Below, one piece after another: positions 1 through 9,409 of a stretch of DNA of 64,000 nucleotides (positions within the stretch are counted from its first letter, which is position 1; every line of letters begins with the position of its first letter). Origin of the DNA: Lachnoclostridium sp. An181 (GTDB lineage: Bacteria; Bacillota; Clostridia; Lachnospirales; Lachnospiraceae); NCBI RefSeq assembly GCF_002160325.1, contig NZ_NFKJ01000004.1, positions 1-64,000 on the forward strand, written 5' to 3'. A program made the translations under genes and the position numbers. The notes under the pieces are model-generated. The model did no database searches, had not been told where the DNA came from, and was given only the letters and a program-made list of their open reading frames with translations.

Positions 1-85
1 GTAAGATGTTCATAAATCTATTATGCAAGAAAAAGTAACAAAAGAAAACCCCCTATCCCCTCATGAATGAGGGGCAGGGGAGTTG

Positions 86-106
86 AATAGGCGAAGCCTA
101 TTTTTT
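86..106 (+). terminator. Rho-independent terminator
   Basis: A 6-bp stem (ATAGGC / GCCTAT) closed by GAA runs straight into six T residues. A second GC-rich hairpin lies just upstream at 57-74 (CCCCTCAT / ATGAGGGG) and extends to 49-80. Together they probably end a gene lying left of the window. Confidence 0.75.
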
Positions 107-156
107 ATGATATCAGACGATAAGTAAAAAGTTTTGTCTATTGTTTTATAAAAAAT

Positions 157-188
157 TTTACATTCTTTTTTAGAAATTCTGATATAAT
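157..188 (+). promoter_or_regulatory. Putative promoter of ppk
   Basis: An extended -10 element (TGATATAAT, with TATAAT at 183-188) lies about 60 nt before the ppk start. The -35 element is poor (TTTACA or TTACAT near 157-163, spacing 19-20), which fits an extended -10 promoter. Confidence 0.5.
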
Positions 189-251
189 CTATATAAAACA
201 GATAAAAGATAGATATGACTGCTATCGGATGATACAAAGGGGGAAGTTTTG

Positions 252-2378
252 ATGGACGGTATTTTTATGAACAGAGAGCTGTCCTGGCTGAAATTCAATG
301 AGCGAGTGTTGGAGGAGGCGGAGGACAAAAGAGTCCCACTGTGTGAAAGGATGACATTTGTTTCAATATATCAGAGTAATTTGGATGAATTTTTTATGGT
401 AAGGGTAGGTTCCCTGCAGGACCAGCTCTTTTTAGGTGACAAGGCAAAGGAAAATAAGACAAACATGACGCCGGAACAGCAGATAGAGGCTATTTTGGGT
501 GAAGTAAAAAGGCTCAATAAAAGAAAGGATGCCGTGTATGCCAAGCTGATGAAAAAGGCAGAGAATTATGGTGTGCGGCTCATCGATTTTAAAGAGGCAG
601 GAGATGATGAGGAGAAGTTTTTGGAGAGGTATTTTGATCAGGAGATCGCACCGCTCTTGTCGCCGACTGTTGTCGGAAAGCGCCAGCCATTTCCATTTTT
701 GCGCAATAAAGAAATTTATGCAGCCGTGGTGCTGGAGACAAAGAGCAAAAAAGCGAGACTTGGCATCATACCTTGCACCAACAATATGCTGGAGAGGCTT
801 ATTCCCATTCCGTTTGGCCAGGGCAGATATATGCTTTCGGAAGATTTGATCCTGCACTATGTGAACAAGATTTTCAAAGGCTATAAGATCCAGGGTAAAT
901 CTTTGATCCGTGTCACGAGAAATGCAGATATTGATGCAGATGCTTTGTATGAGGAAGATCTTGACTACAGAGAGTTTATGGCAGATCTGATGAAGGAGAG
1001 AAGGAAGTTATCCCCTGTAAGAGTGGAACTTTCAAGAGAGATGTCAGGGGATGTGGTAAGCTTGCTTTGCAGATACCTGAAATTGGACCCTAAGAGGGTG
1101 TTCCGCCTGGAATCTCCGTTGGATGTCTCTTTTATCTCTCATATTCAGGATTTACTCAGAAAGAGCCAGGATTTGTTTTTCCAGAAACGGGTTCCCCAGA
1201 AATCAGCGGATTTTGAGGACGGGAAAAGTTTGATCGAGCAGATCAAGGTAAAGGACAGGCTGCTCTCTTATCCATATGAATCTATCCGTCCATTTCTGCG
1301 CCTGCTCGTTGAGGCTGCTGAGGACAAAAATGTGATCTCCATCAAGATGACACTTTACCGTCTGGCAAAGCAGAGCAAAGTTGTGGAGGCGCTTTGTGAG
1401 GCTGCTGAGAATGGGAAAGAAGTTGTCGTTTTAGTGGAGCTCAGAGCCAGATTTGATGAGGAGAATAATATTGGATGGTCCAGGATGCTGGAAAAAGCCG
1501 GTTGTCAGGTGATCTACGGATTGGAAGGATGCAAAGTACACTCAAAGCTTTGCCTGATCACAAGAAAAGCAGAAGGAAAAATCGAGTATATCACCCAGAT
1601 TGGAACAGGAAACTACAATGAGAAAACAGCAAGGCTTTACACAGATCTGTCTTTGATGACTGCGAATGAACAAATTGGCCTTGAAGCAACGCATATTTTT
1701 CAAAATCTTGCCAAAGGGGAGGCGGTGCATCACGTGGAAAAACTTTTGGTGGCTCCGCATTGCCTGCAGTCCAGAGTACTGGACATGATCCAGGAGGAGA
1801 TTGAACACGCAAAAAGAGGGGAGGAGGCATATATTGGCCTGAAATTGAACTCTCTTACAGATAAAAAGATTATGGAAAAGCTTGCAGAGGCGTCCTGTGC
1901 TGGAGTAAAGATTGAGATGATCATAAGAGGTATCTGCTGTCTCATACCTGGTATTAAGGGAAAGACGGAGAATATTAAGGTCATCAGTATTGTAGGAAGA
2001 TTTTTGGAGCATTCCCGCATCTACATATTTGGTGCTGGGGACAGGGCTAAATATTATATTGCATCCGCGGACTTTATGACTAGAAATACAGTGAAACGTG
2101 TGGAAGTGGCTGCTCCGGTCTTGCAGGAAGATTTAAAAAAGAGAGTGAAGGGTATGTTTCAGTTGATGCTGAAAGATAACCAGAAAGCCAGATGGGAAGA
2201 CGAGACAGGATGCTACCGGCATGTAAGAAATGAGGATGTCCCGCTGAACTCTCAGGAGGAGCTTTATGAAGAGGCATATGAGAGAGCAGCAGCGTTGGAC
2301 ATACAAAAATCTGAGGTTTATCAGAAGAGTCAGGGGTTAAAAGCCAGAACAACAGACAATTTACACACAGCGCTTTAA
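252..2378 (+). CDS. ppk1: Polyphosphate kinase (RNA degradosome-type PPK1)
   Basis: PPK1 reversibly transfers the terminal phosphate of ATP onto inorganic polyphosphate. The 708-residue product has the usual family length. It starts with the typical NRELSWLKFNERVLEEA segment and later carries KVHSKLCLITR, which holds the autophosphorylated histidine of the phospholipase-D-like fold, then GTGNYNE and the C-terminal SADFMTRNTVKRVEVAAPV block. I chose ATG 252 over an overlapping TTG at 249 because AAGGGGGAAG precedes it at a good distance. The last 18 bp overlap the convergent degV gene. It stands alone behind its own promoter, with no exopolyphosphatase gene beside it. Confidence 0.96.
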   Translation: MDGIFMNRELSWLKFNERVLEEAEDKRVPLCERMTFVSIYQSNLDEFFMVRVGSLQDQLFLGDKAKENKTNMTPEQQIEAILGEVKRLNKRKDAVYAKLMKKAENYGVRLIDFKEAGDDEEKFLERYFDQEIAPLLSPTVVGKRQPFPFLRNKEIYAAVVLETKSKKARLGIIPCTNNMLERLIPIPFGQGRYMLSEDLILHYVNKIFKGYKIQGKSLIRVTRNADIDADALYEEDLDYREFMADLMKERRKLSPVRVELSREMSGDVVSLLCRYLKLDPKRVFRLESPLDVSFISHIQDLLRKSQDLFFQKRVPQKSADFEDGKSLIEQIKVKDRLLSYPYESIRPFLRLLVEAAEDKNVISIKMTLYRLAKQSKVVEALCEAAENGKEVVVLVELRARFDEENNIGWSRMLEKAGCQVIYGLEGCKVHSKLCLITRKAEGKIEYITQIGTGNYNEKTARLYTDLSLMTANEQIGLEATHIFQNLAKGEAVHHVEKLLVAPHCLQSRVLDMIQEEIEHAKRGEEAYIGLKLNSLTDKKIMEKLAEASCAGVKIEMIIRGICCLIPGIKGKTENIKVISIVGRFLEHSRIYIFGAGDRAKYYIASADFMTRNTVKRVEVAAPVLQEDLKKRVKGMFQLMLKDNQKARWEDETGCYRHVRNEDVPLNSQEELYEEAYERAAALDIQKSEVYQKSQGLKARTTDNLHTAL

Positions 2379-3254
2379 AATGCCGATCCCTATCGGGTAA
2401 GGCCCTGTGTGTACGCCGATCGTGGCGCCGATAAAGTGATCTTCAAAATCAATATTTTTGTGACCAGCCTGTGAAAGCGCATCAGAAACCTGAGCGGTAA
2501 AAGACTTGTACTCCTCGTAGTCATAGCCATAGCCGGTCACGATCCGGTAGCTGTCAGGGTCGATCTGATTGTCTGTAAGATACTTTAGAAAATTGGCAAG
2601 TATTTTCTTTAAAGACTGGTTCCTTCCCCTGCATACACCGGCAGGAGTAAGTTCCCTGTTGTGATATTCGATCAGGGGTTTTAAGTTGAGTACGCTGCCG
2701 GCAAGGGAGGCTGCCTTTCCTATACGGCCCCCTTTTTCCAGGTACTTTAAGTCTTTTGTTGTAAAGAAAATATGTCCGGTATCACGGATTTCTTTTAATT
2801 TTGACACAGCCTCTTCGAGGGAGAAGTCTTTGTCTCTCAAGGTGATGGCCTCGTGCACAAACTGGCCCTGAAGGACAGTGACAAGCCTGGAGTCCACAAC
2901 TTCGATCGCAGCATCCGGATAATCGTCCACAACTGCGTTTTTTGCATTTAAAGCCGATTGATAGGAACCGCTGAATTGGGCGTTCAGGCAAATACAAAGG
3001 ACAGGCATTTTATTTTTTACATGCGCAAGAAAGGCATCCATATAATCCTGCACTGAAGGCATGGATGTCTTTGGAAATACATTTTTGTTGTCAACCATTT
3101 GCTGATAAAAGTCAGGGATCGCAATCTCCTTTCCTTCTTTCATATAAGTTTCACTGTCAAAAGAAACATAGAATGGGACAAGGGTGATTCCATTTTCTTT
3201 TGCAAAGTGTCCGGACAAATCACACGAGCTGTCGCTGACGATTTGGAATTTCAT
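2361..3254 (-). CDS. DegV family fatty-acid-binding protein
   Basis: DegV (FakB-like) proteins bind a fatty acid and present it to the FakA kinase. The 297-residue product opens with MKFQIVSDSSCDL, the family signature, followed by TLVPFYVSF. It also contains FPKTSMPSVQDY and the C-terminal GATIGVHTGPYPIGIG loop that lines the lipid pocket. ATG 3254 is preceded by GGAGGT at the correct spacing; an upstream in-frame codon has no such site. It is convergent with ppk1, sharing 18 bp at the stops. No fakA is in the window, so which kinase it serves is unknown. Confidence 0.92.
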   Translation of the reverse strand: MKFQIVSDSSCDLSGHFAKENGITLVPFYVSFDSETYMKEGKEIAIPDFYQQMVDNKNVFPKTSMPSVQDYMDAFLAHVKNKMPVLCICLNAQFSGSYQSALNAKNAVVDDYPDAAIEVVDSRLVTVLQGQFVHEAITLRDKDFSLEEAVSKLKEIRDTGHIFFTTKDLKYLEKGGRIGKAASLAGSVLNLKPLIEYHNRELTPAGVCRGRNQSLKKILANFLKYLTDNQIDPDSYRIVTGYGYDYEEYKSFTAQVSDALSQAGHKNIDFEDHFIGATIGVHTGPYPIGIGILKRCV

Positions 3255-3345
3255 ACTTAATACCTCCATCAATGTTGGTAGTTCAATAGCAATTTAGCAA
3301 TTATAGCACCTTGGAGAAGTAAAAGGCAAGGAGTTTGGATGAAAT

Positions 3346-3374
3346 TTGAAAAAGTTAGAAAATTATGATAGAAT
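3346..3374 (+). promoter_or_regulatory. Putative sigma-A promoter of trpS
   Basis: TTGAAA (3346-3351) and TAGAAT (3369-3374) are 17 bp apart and sit 40 nt before the trpS start. The leader is too short for a T-box. Confidence 0.6.
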
Positions 3375-3414
3375 CGAAATCATGAGAAAGAACAGTTTTG
3401 GAGGAAGATAGCAG

Positions 3415-4503
3415 ATGGGAAAAATTATACTGACTGGGGACAGACCGACAGGAAAGCTCCATGTAGGACATTACGTTGGCTCGCTGAAACGAAGAGTAGA
3501 ATTACAAAATTCAGGTGATTTTGACGATATATTTATTATGATCGCGGATGCGCAGGCGCTGACAGACAATGCGGACAATCCGGAAAAAGTGCGACAGAAT
3601 ATCATGGAGGTGGCGCTTGACTATTTGTCATGCGGACTGGATCCGGAGAAATCTACAATTCTTATACAGTCCCAGATTCCGGAGCTTTGCGAGCTCTCCT
3701 TTTATTATATGAATCTTGTGACTGTATCAAGACTTCAGAGAAATCCTACCGTGAAATCTGAGATTCAGATGAGAAATTTTGAGGCAAGTATTCCGGTCGG
3801 ATTTTTCACTTACCCGATCAGCCAGGCTGCGGATATCACTGCATTTAAGGCTACCACAGTGCCGGTAGGCGAAGATCAGATGCCGATGCTGGAACAGACA
3901 AAAGAGATCGTGAGAAAATTTAATTATGTGTACGGGGATACTTTGGTGGAACCGGAGATCCTTCTTCCTGACAATGCAGCCTGCCTGCGGCTTCCGGGAA
4001 TTGACGGAAAAGCAAAGATGAGCAAATCTTTGGGCAACTGCATCTATCTGTCCGAGACAGAGGAGGAAGTGAAGAAAAAAGTTATGAGCATGTTCACAGA
4101 TCCTGATCATATCCGTGTTGATGATCCGGGTAAACTTGAGGGAAATACTGTGTTTACGTATCTGGATGCGTTCTGCAAAGAGGAACACTTTGAGCGGTAT
4201 CTGAAAGACTATTCCTGTCTGGATGAACTGAAAGCACACTACAAACGCGGAGGACTTGGGGATGTAAAAGTAAAACGTTTCCTAAATGCAGTCCTGCAGG
4301 AGGAGCTGGAGCCGATTCGTGCAAGAAGAAAAAAATGGGAGAAAGATATTTCGGGTGTATATGAAATCCTGAAAAAAGGAACCGAGCGCGCAAGGGAAGT
4401 TGCTGCATATACACTGGCTGATGTGAAAGCGGCAATGAAGATCAATTATTTTGATACAGCGGAATGGCTGGATGAACAGGTAAAAAAATATAGTGCCAAA
4501 TAA
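3415..4503 (+). CDS. trpS: Tryptophanyl-tRNA synthetase
   Basis: This class I aminoacyl-tRNA synthetase charges tRNA-Trp. The 362-residue product starts with [16 protein letters not shown], which includes the HIGH-type ATP site (HVGH), and carries the KMSKS loop in [12 protein letters not shown]. Both motifs and the length fit bacterial TrpS. A GGAGGAAG site precedes ATG 3415. The gene is monocistronic: its own promoter lies upstream and a strong terminator starts 28 bp after the stop. No T-box leader is present, unlike ileS in this window, so control by uncharged tRNA is not evident. Confidence 0.97.
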   Translation: MGKIILTGDRPTGKLHVGHYVGSLKRRVELQNSGDFDDIFIMIADAQALTDNADNPEKVRQNIMEVALDYLSCGLDPEKSTILIQSQIPELCELSFYYMNLVTVSRLQRNPTVKSEIQMRNFEASIPVGFFTYPISQAADITAFKATTVPVGEDQMPMLEQTKEIVRKFNYVYGDTLVEPEILLPDNAACLRLPGIDGKAKMSKSLGNCIYLSETEEEVKKKVMSMFTDPDHIRVDDPGKLEGNTVFTYLDAFCKEEHFERYLKDYSCLDELKAHYKRGGLGDVKVKRFLNAVLQEELEPIRARRKKWEKDISGVYEILKKGTERAREVAAYTLADVKAAMKINYFDTAEWLDEQVKKYSAK

Positions 4504-4530
4504 CAAAAGATAGACAAGTGATAGGAAGAA

Positions 4531-4592
4531 AACATCTGCACAGGAGGTCAGCGTAAAACACTGACACCTATGCGGATGTTTTTGTATTTTTT
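4531..4592 (+). terminator. Strong terminator after trpS
   Basis: A long interrupted hairpin pairs AACATCTGCA (4531-4540) with TGCGGATGTT (4571-4580) and AGGAGGTCAG with CTGACACCTA, followed by a T-rich tail. Confidence 0.8.
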
Positions 4593-4601
4593 GAAACATG
4601 T

Positions 4602-5495
4602 TTATCCAACATCGGAATATTGTTCAGTCATTAGATAACTGCGGTATTGTTTTGGCGTGGCTGCCATAATCCGGGTGAATGTTTTTGTAAAGTGTGGGTG
4701 ACTGCTGAACCCTACTTGAACTGCGATGTCCGTAAGTTTCACGCCCTGTTTCATCAGGAGGGTTGCCTGATGAATGCGGTAAGCATTGATATACGCCAGG
4801 ATGGATAAATGCATTTTTTCATGAAATATCTTTGTCAGATAGCGGACAGAAATATTTAAATGTTCGGCTATATCATGCAAAAGAATTTTTCCGGCATAAT
4901 TTTCAGAAATGTATTTCAGCGCTTGTTTCACATACACACTCTCTGTGTCCGATGACACGGAAGGGACCATATTTCTGCGGATATCTATGGAAATGAGAAG
5001 TAAAAATTCCAGAAGGTAGAAATTGCACAGATTCGTTTCCTTTGAAATGTTCTGGTATTCGCACAGCAGATTCTGGCAGCAGGTCTTAAGTTTTTCTGAG
5101 TGTTGGCAGTGCATATAAAACGGAATGTGAATGGAAAAATATTCTTCAATATCCATGCCTATAAAAAACTCCAGGCTGTTGCCCATTCCGTGGAAATAGT
5201 CAAGGTCAAAATGGATATGAAAACATGTACATTTATCCATAGTCGGGACCGAAAAGGAATGTGGGACAAACGGCATGATAAGCACATATTCTCCGGCTGA
5301 TACGAGAAACTCCTGATTGGTAATGGTCATGCTGCAGTCCCCCTCCAAAACCAGATAGAATTCACAGTCTTTATGAATATGCGTGTCAAATGAGTAATAT
5401 GAAGGAAAAGACTCAATGAGAACATTGTGGATAATATTGGATATCAGTAAATTGGAAGTCTCTTTTTTTGTGTTGTGTGATGAAGATGTATGCAT
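4602..5495 (-). CDS. AraC family transcriptional regulator
   Basis: The 297-residue product has an N-terminal cupin-like sensing domain (residues about 30-110, with FYLVLEGDCSMTI and GEYVLIMPFVPHSF) and a C-terminal double helix-turn-helix (last 100 residues, with HDIAEHLNISVRYLTKIF and DIAVQVGFSSHPHFTKTF). This is the plan of AraC regulators that answer to sugars. ATG 5495 follows a GGAGGAG site. The gene is divergent from the secreted beta-helix protein at 5902, so that gene is its most likely target; this is inferred from position only. The inducer is unknown. Confidence 0.92.
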   Translation of the reverse strand: MHTSSSHNTKKETSNLLISNIIHNVLIESFPSYYSFDTHIHKDCEFYLVLEGDCSMTITNQEFLVSAGEYVLIMPFVPHSFSVPTMDKCTCFHIHFDLDYFHGMGNSLEFFIGMDIEEYFSIHIPFYMHCQHSEKLKTCCQNLLCEYQNISKETNLCNFYLLEFLLLISIDIRRNMVPSVSSDTESVYVKQALKYISENYAGKILLHDIAEHLNISVRYLTKIFHEKMHLSILAYINAYRIHQATLLMKQGVKLTDIAVQVGFSSHPHFTKTFTRIMAATPKQYRSYLMTEQYSDVG

Positions 5496-5901
5496 GTGTC
5501 CGTGCTCCTCCTTATGTCATACTGCCAGCAGTACAAATAGTGCCTGATTGTATAAGAAAATGCCAAAACTGTACTCGTTTATGTTAGCTATTTTATAGTC
5601 AAATGTGTTATCATTATAGTTATAATAGATAAAAAATATAAAAATATCAAGAGAAAATGTCGTATTTGTCTATTTTAAAAATTTGTAGACAATGTATTGT
5701 TGTTGTTTATAACCAAACAAAAATAATTTATGGCAGAAAAATATTATATTTTCCGGTCTTGGGTTTATCCTCTCAAATAAGGAACATGGCTGGACTCTTG
5801 GTATTTTTGGGAGGATGTGAGATTAGGAAAAAATTGAGACAGGAACGGATCATAAATGAAAGTTGGAAAAAGAAATCTTAAAATTAAAGGAGGTTAACTC
5901 T
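5496..5901. promoter_or_regulatory. Divergent intergenic region between araC-type gene and beta-helix gene
   Basis: About 400 AT-rich bases lie between the two divergent starts. TATAAT-like elements occur near 5620-5640. A 74-codon open frame at 5657-5881 has no ribosome binding site and no recognisable product, so I read this stretch as the leader and control region of the gene at 5902. I could not define an operator. Confidence 0.4.
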
Positions 5902-8361
5902 ATGAGGAAAAAGAAAAAAGCGCTGATTGCCTTGAGCCTTGCATGCACCATGGTTTTCGGAAATCTTTCCATGATCCCGGCAAAGGCAGCACCAGCAACA
6001 GATGAAGTCGGAACGAATTATTATGTAGACTCCGAGAATGGAGACGATGCTGCAGATGGCCTGACACCGGATACCGCGTGGGAGACACTGGACAATGTCA
6101 ATGAAAAAGAGTTCGAGCCAGGGGACAAAATTCTCTTAAAAGAGGGAACACAGTATCACGGTACTTTAAACCCGTCGGGTTCAGGTACAGAGGAAGCGCC
6201 GATTTCCATTGATATCTATAATGGAGATGTGATTGGAGAAGAAGCAGGAGAAAGAGCAGCTGTCCATTCAGATGGAGAGTATGACTGCACCGTATTGCTT
6301 GAGAACGTAAGCCACTGGAATATCAGCAATCTGGAAGTCACAAACAAAGCAGATGACAACAGTGTAAGACGAGCAGGTGTGAATGTAGAAGTGACCAAAC
6401 CAGGGCTTTACAGCGGATTCCATCTGGACAATCTCTATGTACATGATGTATCCGGAACACTGGATGGAAAAGACAGGAGAAACGGTGGTATTTACTTTAC
6501 AGTTGACGCTGACAAAGCGGAAATCGAAGGAAAAGAGACAAGATTTGACAGTGTACTGATTGAAAACTGCTATGTGAGAGATGTCAGCAGAACCGGTATC
6601 TCCATGGGATGGACGATCAAAGATGGAGACTCCTATGGATACGGCGGAATCCTTCCGGAAGACTTTATCAACAATTATTACCATACAAACGTAGTTATAA
6701 GAAATAACTATGTACAGCGTGCAGGAGGAGATGCCATTGTTCCGATGTACTGTAAAGAGCCTTTGATCGAGTACAATGTTGGGGACAGCTGCAGCCAGAA
6801 TACAGCGGATAATCCGAATGCTATGTACAATGCAGGTATCTGGCCGTGGAGATGTGAGGACGCCGTATTCCAGTACAATGAAGTATTTGGTACAAAACTT
6901 AACGGAGACGGACAGGCATTTGACTGTGACTTTAGCCGCGGAACCACATACCAGTACAATTACAGCCATAACAACGAAGGCGGATTCATGCTCGTATGTA
7001 AAGATGAATCTTTGGAGAGCATCATTCGCTATAATATCAGCCAGAATGACAAGAGAACACTGTTTATGCTTTCCAATCCAAATGAGGCTGTATTCTACAA
7101 CAATACGTTCTACATTGACGGTGCAAATATTGACTCCGGACATGGCGGAAAGGCAAGTATGTACAATAATATTTTCTACAATGTTGGAGAAAATAAGTCT
7201 GTTTCCTGGGGCGGAAATACAGCCTATGACACAAACTTGTACTATGGATTTGACAATCTTCCAAACGATGCAAACAAAGTGGAAGGAGATCCAAAATTTG
7301 TAAACCCAGGACAGGGCGGTACAGCAACACTTGGCGACATGGCAATCGACACACTGGACGGATATAAACTTCAGGCTGATTCCCCGGCAATCGATGCAGG
7401 AAAAACAATCGAAGATAATGGTGGAAGAGACTACTTTGGAAATCCAATTGCAGACCAAAAGACAGACATCGGAGCAGCTGAGTACACAGTTGCAGAGCCA
7501 TCCGGCGTCTCCACAGCAGTGCTTGAGTATGCGATCGAGCTTGCAGGAAAAGCAGATACAGAGGGCGTTGTGGACAGCGTTGTAAAGAAATTTGACGAGG
7601 TGCTTGAAAATGCAGAGGCGATTCTTGCAAGAGTTAATGGCGGCGACGCATCCGTAACACAGGAAATGATTGATCAGGCATGGAAAGATCTGATCAATAT
7701 TATGCAGTATCTGTCCTTTAAACAGGGAGACAAAACAGACCTGCAGAAAGTTATTGACATGGCATCCTCTCTTGATCTGACAAAATATTTGGAAGAAGGA
7801 CAAAAAGAGTTTACAGATGCCCTGACAGCTGCGAGGGAAGTCAGCGCAGATGGAGATGCCATGCAGGAGGAAGTAGACACAGCGTGGAAAAATCTTTTAA
7901 AGGCAATGAGCGAATTAAGAATCAAACCAGATAAAAACGCGCTGGAAGAACTTGTGAATAAGGCAGAAGGTATGAGTTTAGAAGGTGTGGACGCACAGGT
8001 AGCTGCGGAATTTAAAACAGCAGTAATGTCAGCAACAGCGGTACTGAACGATGAGCAGGCTACACAGCAAGAAGTGGATACGGCAAAAGCAAATCTTCAG
8101 GCATCCATTGATAAAGTAAGTGTATCTGTGGACAATTCACAGTCAGAAGAGAACAAAGAAAAAGAAGGAACAACAGGAAACACATCCACAGATAATGGTA
8201 CAACATCCTCTTCCGGTTCAAATGCACCAGCACAAAAAGCAAAGACAGTAAAAAGCGTAAAGACCGGGGATGAGACAAATATGATGTTTGCTTTCATGGG
8301 AATGCTTTTCGCAGCAGGACTTTTGGAAATGAGCAGAAGAAAAAGAAAAAATATGAACTAA
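5902..8361 (+). CDS. Secreted, probably wall-anchored right-handed beta-helix protein with FIVAR repeats
   Basis: The 819-residue product has a Sec signal peptide ending near AKAAPA, then a right-handed parallel beta-helix region (about residues 35-530) that opens with NYYVDSENGDDAADGLTPDT and ends with SPAIDAGK, as in polysaccharide-active enzymes. Three FIVAR-type three-helix repeats follow (about 540-760), then a Ser/Thr/Gly-rich spacer and a sorting-like tail: KTGDET, a hydrophobic segment and RRKRKN. An acidic cluster, D336/D341/D343, sits in the helix. I infer a carbohydrate-active surface enzyme, perhaps GH136-like, but the substrate cannot be read from sequence. ATG 5902 has a strong AAAGGAGG site; a longer upstream frame would spoil the signal peptide. 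The AraC gene upstream is the likely regulator. Confidence 0.85.
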   Translation: MRKKKKALIALSLACTMVFGNLSMIPAKAAPATDEVGTNYYVDSENGDDAADGLTPDTAWETLDNVNEKEFEPGDKILLKEGTQYHGTLNPSGSGTEEAPISIDIYNGDVIGEEAGERAAVHSDGEYDCTVLLENVSHWNISNLEVTNKADDNSVRRAGVNVEVTKPGLYSGFHLDNLYVHDVSGTLDGKDRRNGGIYFTVDADKAEIEGKETRFDSVLIENCYVRDVSRTGISMGWTIKDGDSYGYGGILPEDFINNYYHTNVVIRNNYVQRAGGDAIVPMYCKEPLIEYNVGDSCSQNTADNPNAMYNAGIWPWRCEDAVFQYNEVFGTKLNGDGQAFDCDFSRGTTYQYNYSHNNEGGFMLVCKDESLESIIRYNISQNDKRTLFMLSNPNEAVFYNNTFYIDGANIDSGHGGKASMYNNIFYNVGENKSVSWGGNTAYDTNLYYGFDNLPNDANKVEGDPKFVNPGQGGTATLGDMAIDTLDGYKLQADSPAIDAGKTIEDNGGRDYFGNPIADQKTDIGAAEYTVAEPSGVSTAVLEYAIELAGKADTEGVVDSVVKKFDEVLENAEAILARVNGGDASVTQEMIDQAWKDLINIMQYLSFKQGDKTDLQKVIDMASSLDLTKYLEEGQKEFTDALTAAREVSADGDAMQEEVDTAWKNLLKAMSELRIKPDKNALEELVNKAEGMSLEGVDAQVAAEFKTAVMSATAVLNDEQATQQEVDTAKANLQASIDKVSVSVDNSQSEENKEKEGTTGNTSTDNGTTSSSGSNAPAQKAKTVKSVKTGDETNMMFAFMGMLFAAGLLEMSRRKRKNMN

Positions 8362-8379
8362 GCAGGAAAACAAGAAATG

Positions 8380-8407
8380 CCCCGTACACTGATGAAAGTG
8401 TACGGGG
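8380..8407. terminator. Hairpin between convergent genes
   Basis: CCCCGTACACT pairs with AGTGTACGGGG around a short loop. The following bases on either strand are only moderately T-rich, so it is a likely but not ideal bidirectional terminator. Confidence 0.55.
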
Positions 8408-8504
8408 ATTCGTATGTATAACAACTATTTTTGTTATAGTAATTCCACACTATTTCTTTGTCATTATTTCATGTTTAGTATGGTAAAGTGTGTCTGTTAT
8501 TACC

Positions 8505-8678
8505 TTATATCATAAACGATACAAAAAATCTAATACTATATAACAGCCAAACTAATATAATTATTACCATTCCTATTTTACTTGTAAGTGTTTGTTTTTT
8601 TCTTTGTATTCGATAAATAAAGTAAACATATAAGCAATCGATATTAATCAGAGATAGAGCAATCCAACCGCCTAACAT
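8505..8678 (-). CDS. Small two-helix membrane protein, unknown
   Basis: A 57-residue product starts MLGGWIALSLIN and has two hydrophobic segments (about residues 3-22 and 36-55) separated by a basic stretch (RIQRKKQ). I do not recognise a family. ATG 8678 has AAGGAG 8 nt upstream, which supports translation better than an in-frame TTG six codons earlier. It begins 29 bp after the end of the broken gene at 8708-9194 on the same strand, so the two may once have formed an operon. It lies in an AT-rich islet unlike its flanks. Confidence 0.5.
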   Translation of the reverse strand: MLGGWIALSLINIDCLYVYFIYRIQRKKQTLTSKIGMVIIILVWLLYSIRFFVSFMI

Positions 8679-8707
8679 ATATTCACTCCTTGTCAATTAT
8701 TTTTTCA

Positions 8708-9194
8708 TTATAACTTTTTAATAGGACTTTGTTCAACTGTATTTAATTTTGCAATTGGAAATTCGTCTGTCAATGTAATACGGCAGCCTCCTTTTGAAGA
8801 ACCAACATTAATCCATAATCATCACGCAATTGTTTCATTCCACTTTTTGTGCTAGCAAAACAGTTGTATCCACCTTTAACTAGTTTTTCAGAATAAGCAA
8901 GGGACCTGTTTACTTTTACTTTACGTTCTGCGCATCATATTTTTTCGCCAAATCGAAAAATTCTTCTTTCGTAATAAAAGGATATCCCTTTATGGTTCTT
9001 GTTGTTATCCTATTCTTTTCTTGCAGTTCTGATAAGTCTTTCTCAAAGTTCTCCCATTTGTCATTAGTTATAATCTCAACATTTGGACTTTTATCATTTG
9101 CCAATGCTTTTACATTTGAGTAAGGTAGAATTGTAATTGCAATTGCTATGGCGCTAATAATAGAAACTAATTTTGTTATTTTGGCTTTTTTCAT
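8708..9194 (-). pseudogene. Frameshifted gene for a small secreted protein
   Basis: The intact first part (9194 to 8916, 92 codons) has a good GGAGGT site and a signal peptide (MKKAKITKLVSIISAIAIAI, ending near VKALA). After the stop, coding-like sequence resumes in a second frame (SLAYSEKLVKGGYNCFAST, near 8860-8905) and, after another shift near 8800, in a third (GSSKGGCRITLTDEFPIA), ending at a stop at 8708-8710. Read together, these give one secreted protein of about 160 residues broken by two frameshifts. The alternative is a genuine 92-residue protein followed by unrelated sequence. I do not recognise the family. Confidence 0.55.
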
Positions 9195-9409
9195 TTTAAT
9201 ACCTCCATTTTTTAAAAGATAGTGTGGATTTTACTTTCATTTACTAGTGATATGATATTACATGATTCCTAAGATAGATATACCTCAAAAGTTGCAGCTT
9301 GTAATGATTTAAATACAAAATACAATTTTACTAAAATGTAATCTTTTGATAACGAAATGGAACCATTTGGTTCTTGATAATTTCTAAAAATTTACAAACT
9401 AATTATTAG

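Noticed and set aside
3255-3414. T-box before trpS
   Set aside because: A promoter lies only about 40 nt before the start codon, leaving no room for a T-box leader, and no T-box sequence is present.
5657-5881. 74-codon frame upstream of the beta-helix gene
   Set aside because: No ribosome binding site, no recognisable domain, and it ends just before the true start; read as leader sequence.
6268-7803. 511-codon open frame on the minus strand inside the beta-helix gene
   Set aside because: It is antisense to a well-supported secreted protein, has no ribosome binding site and a composition (Cys/Ile/Val-rich) typical of shadow frames.
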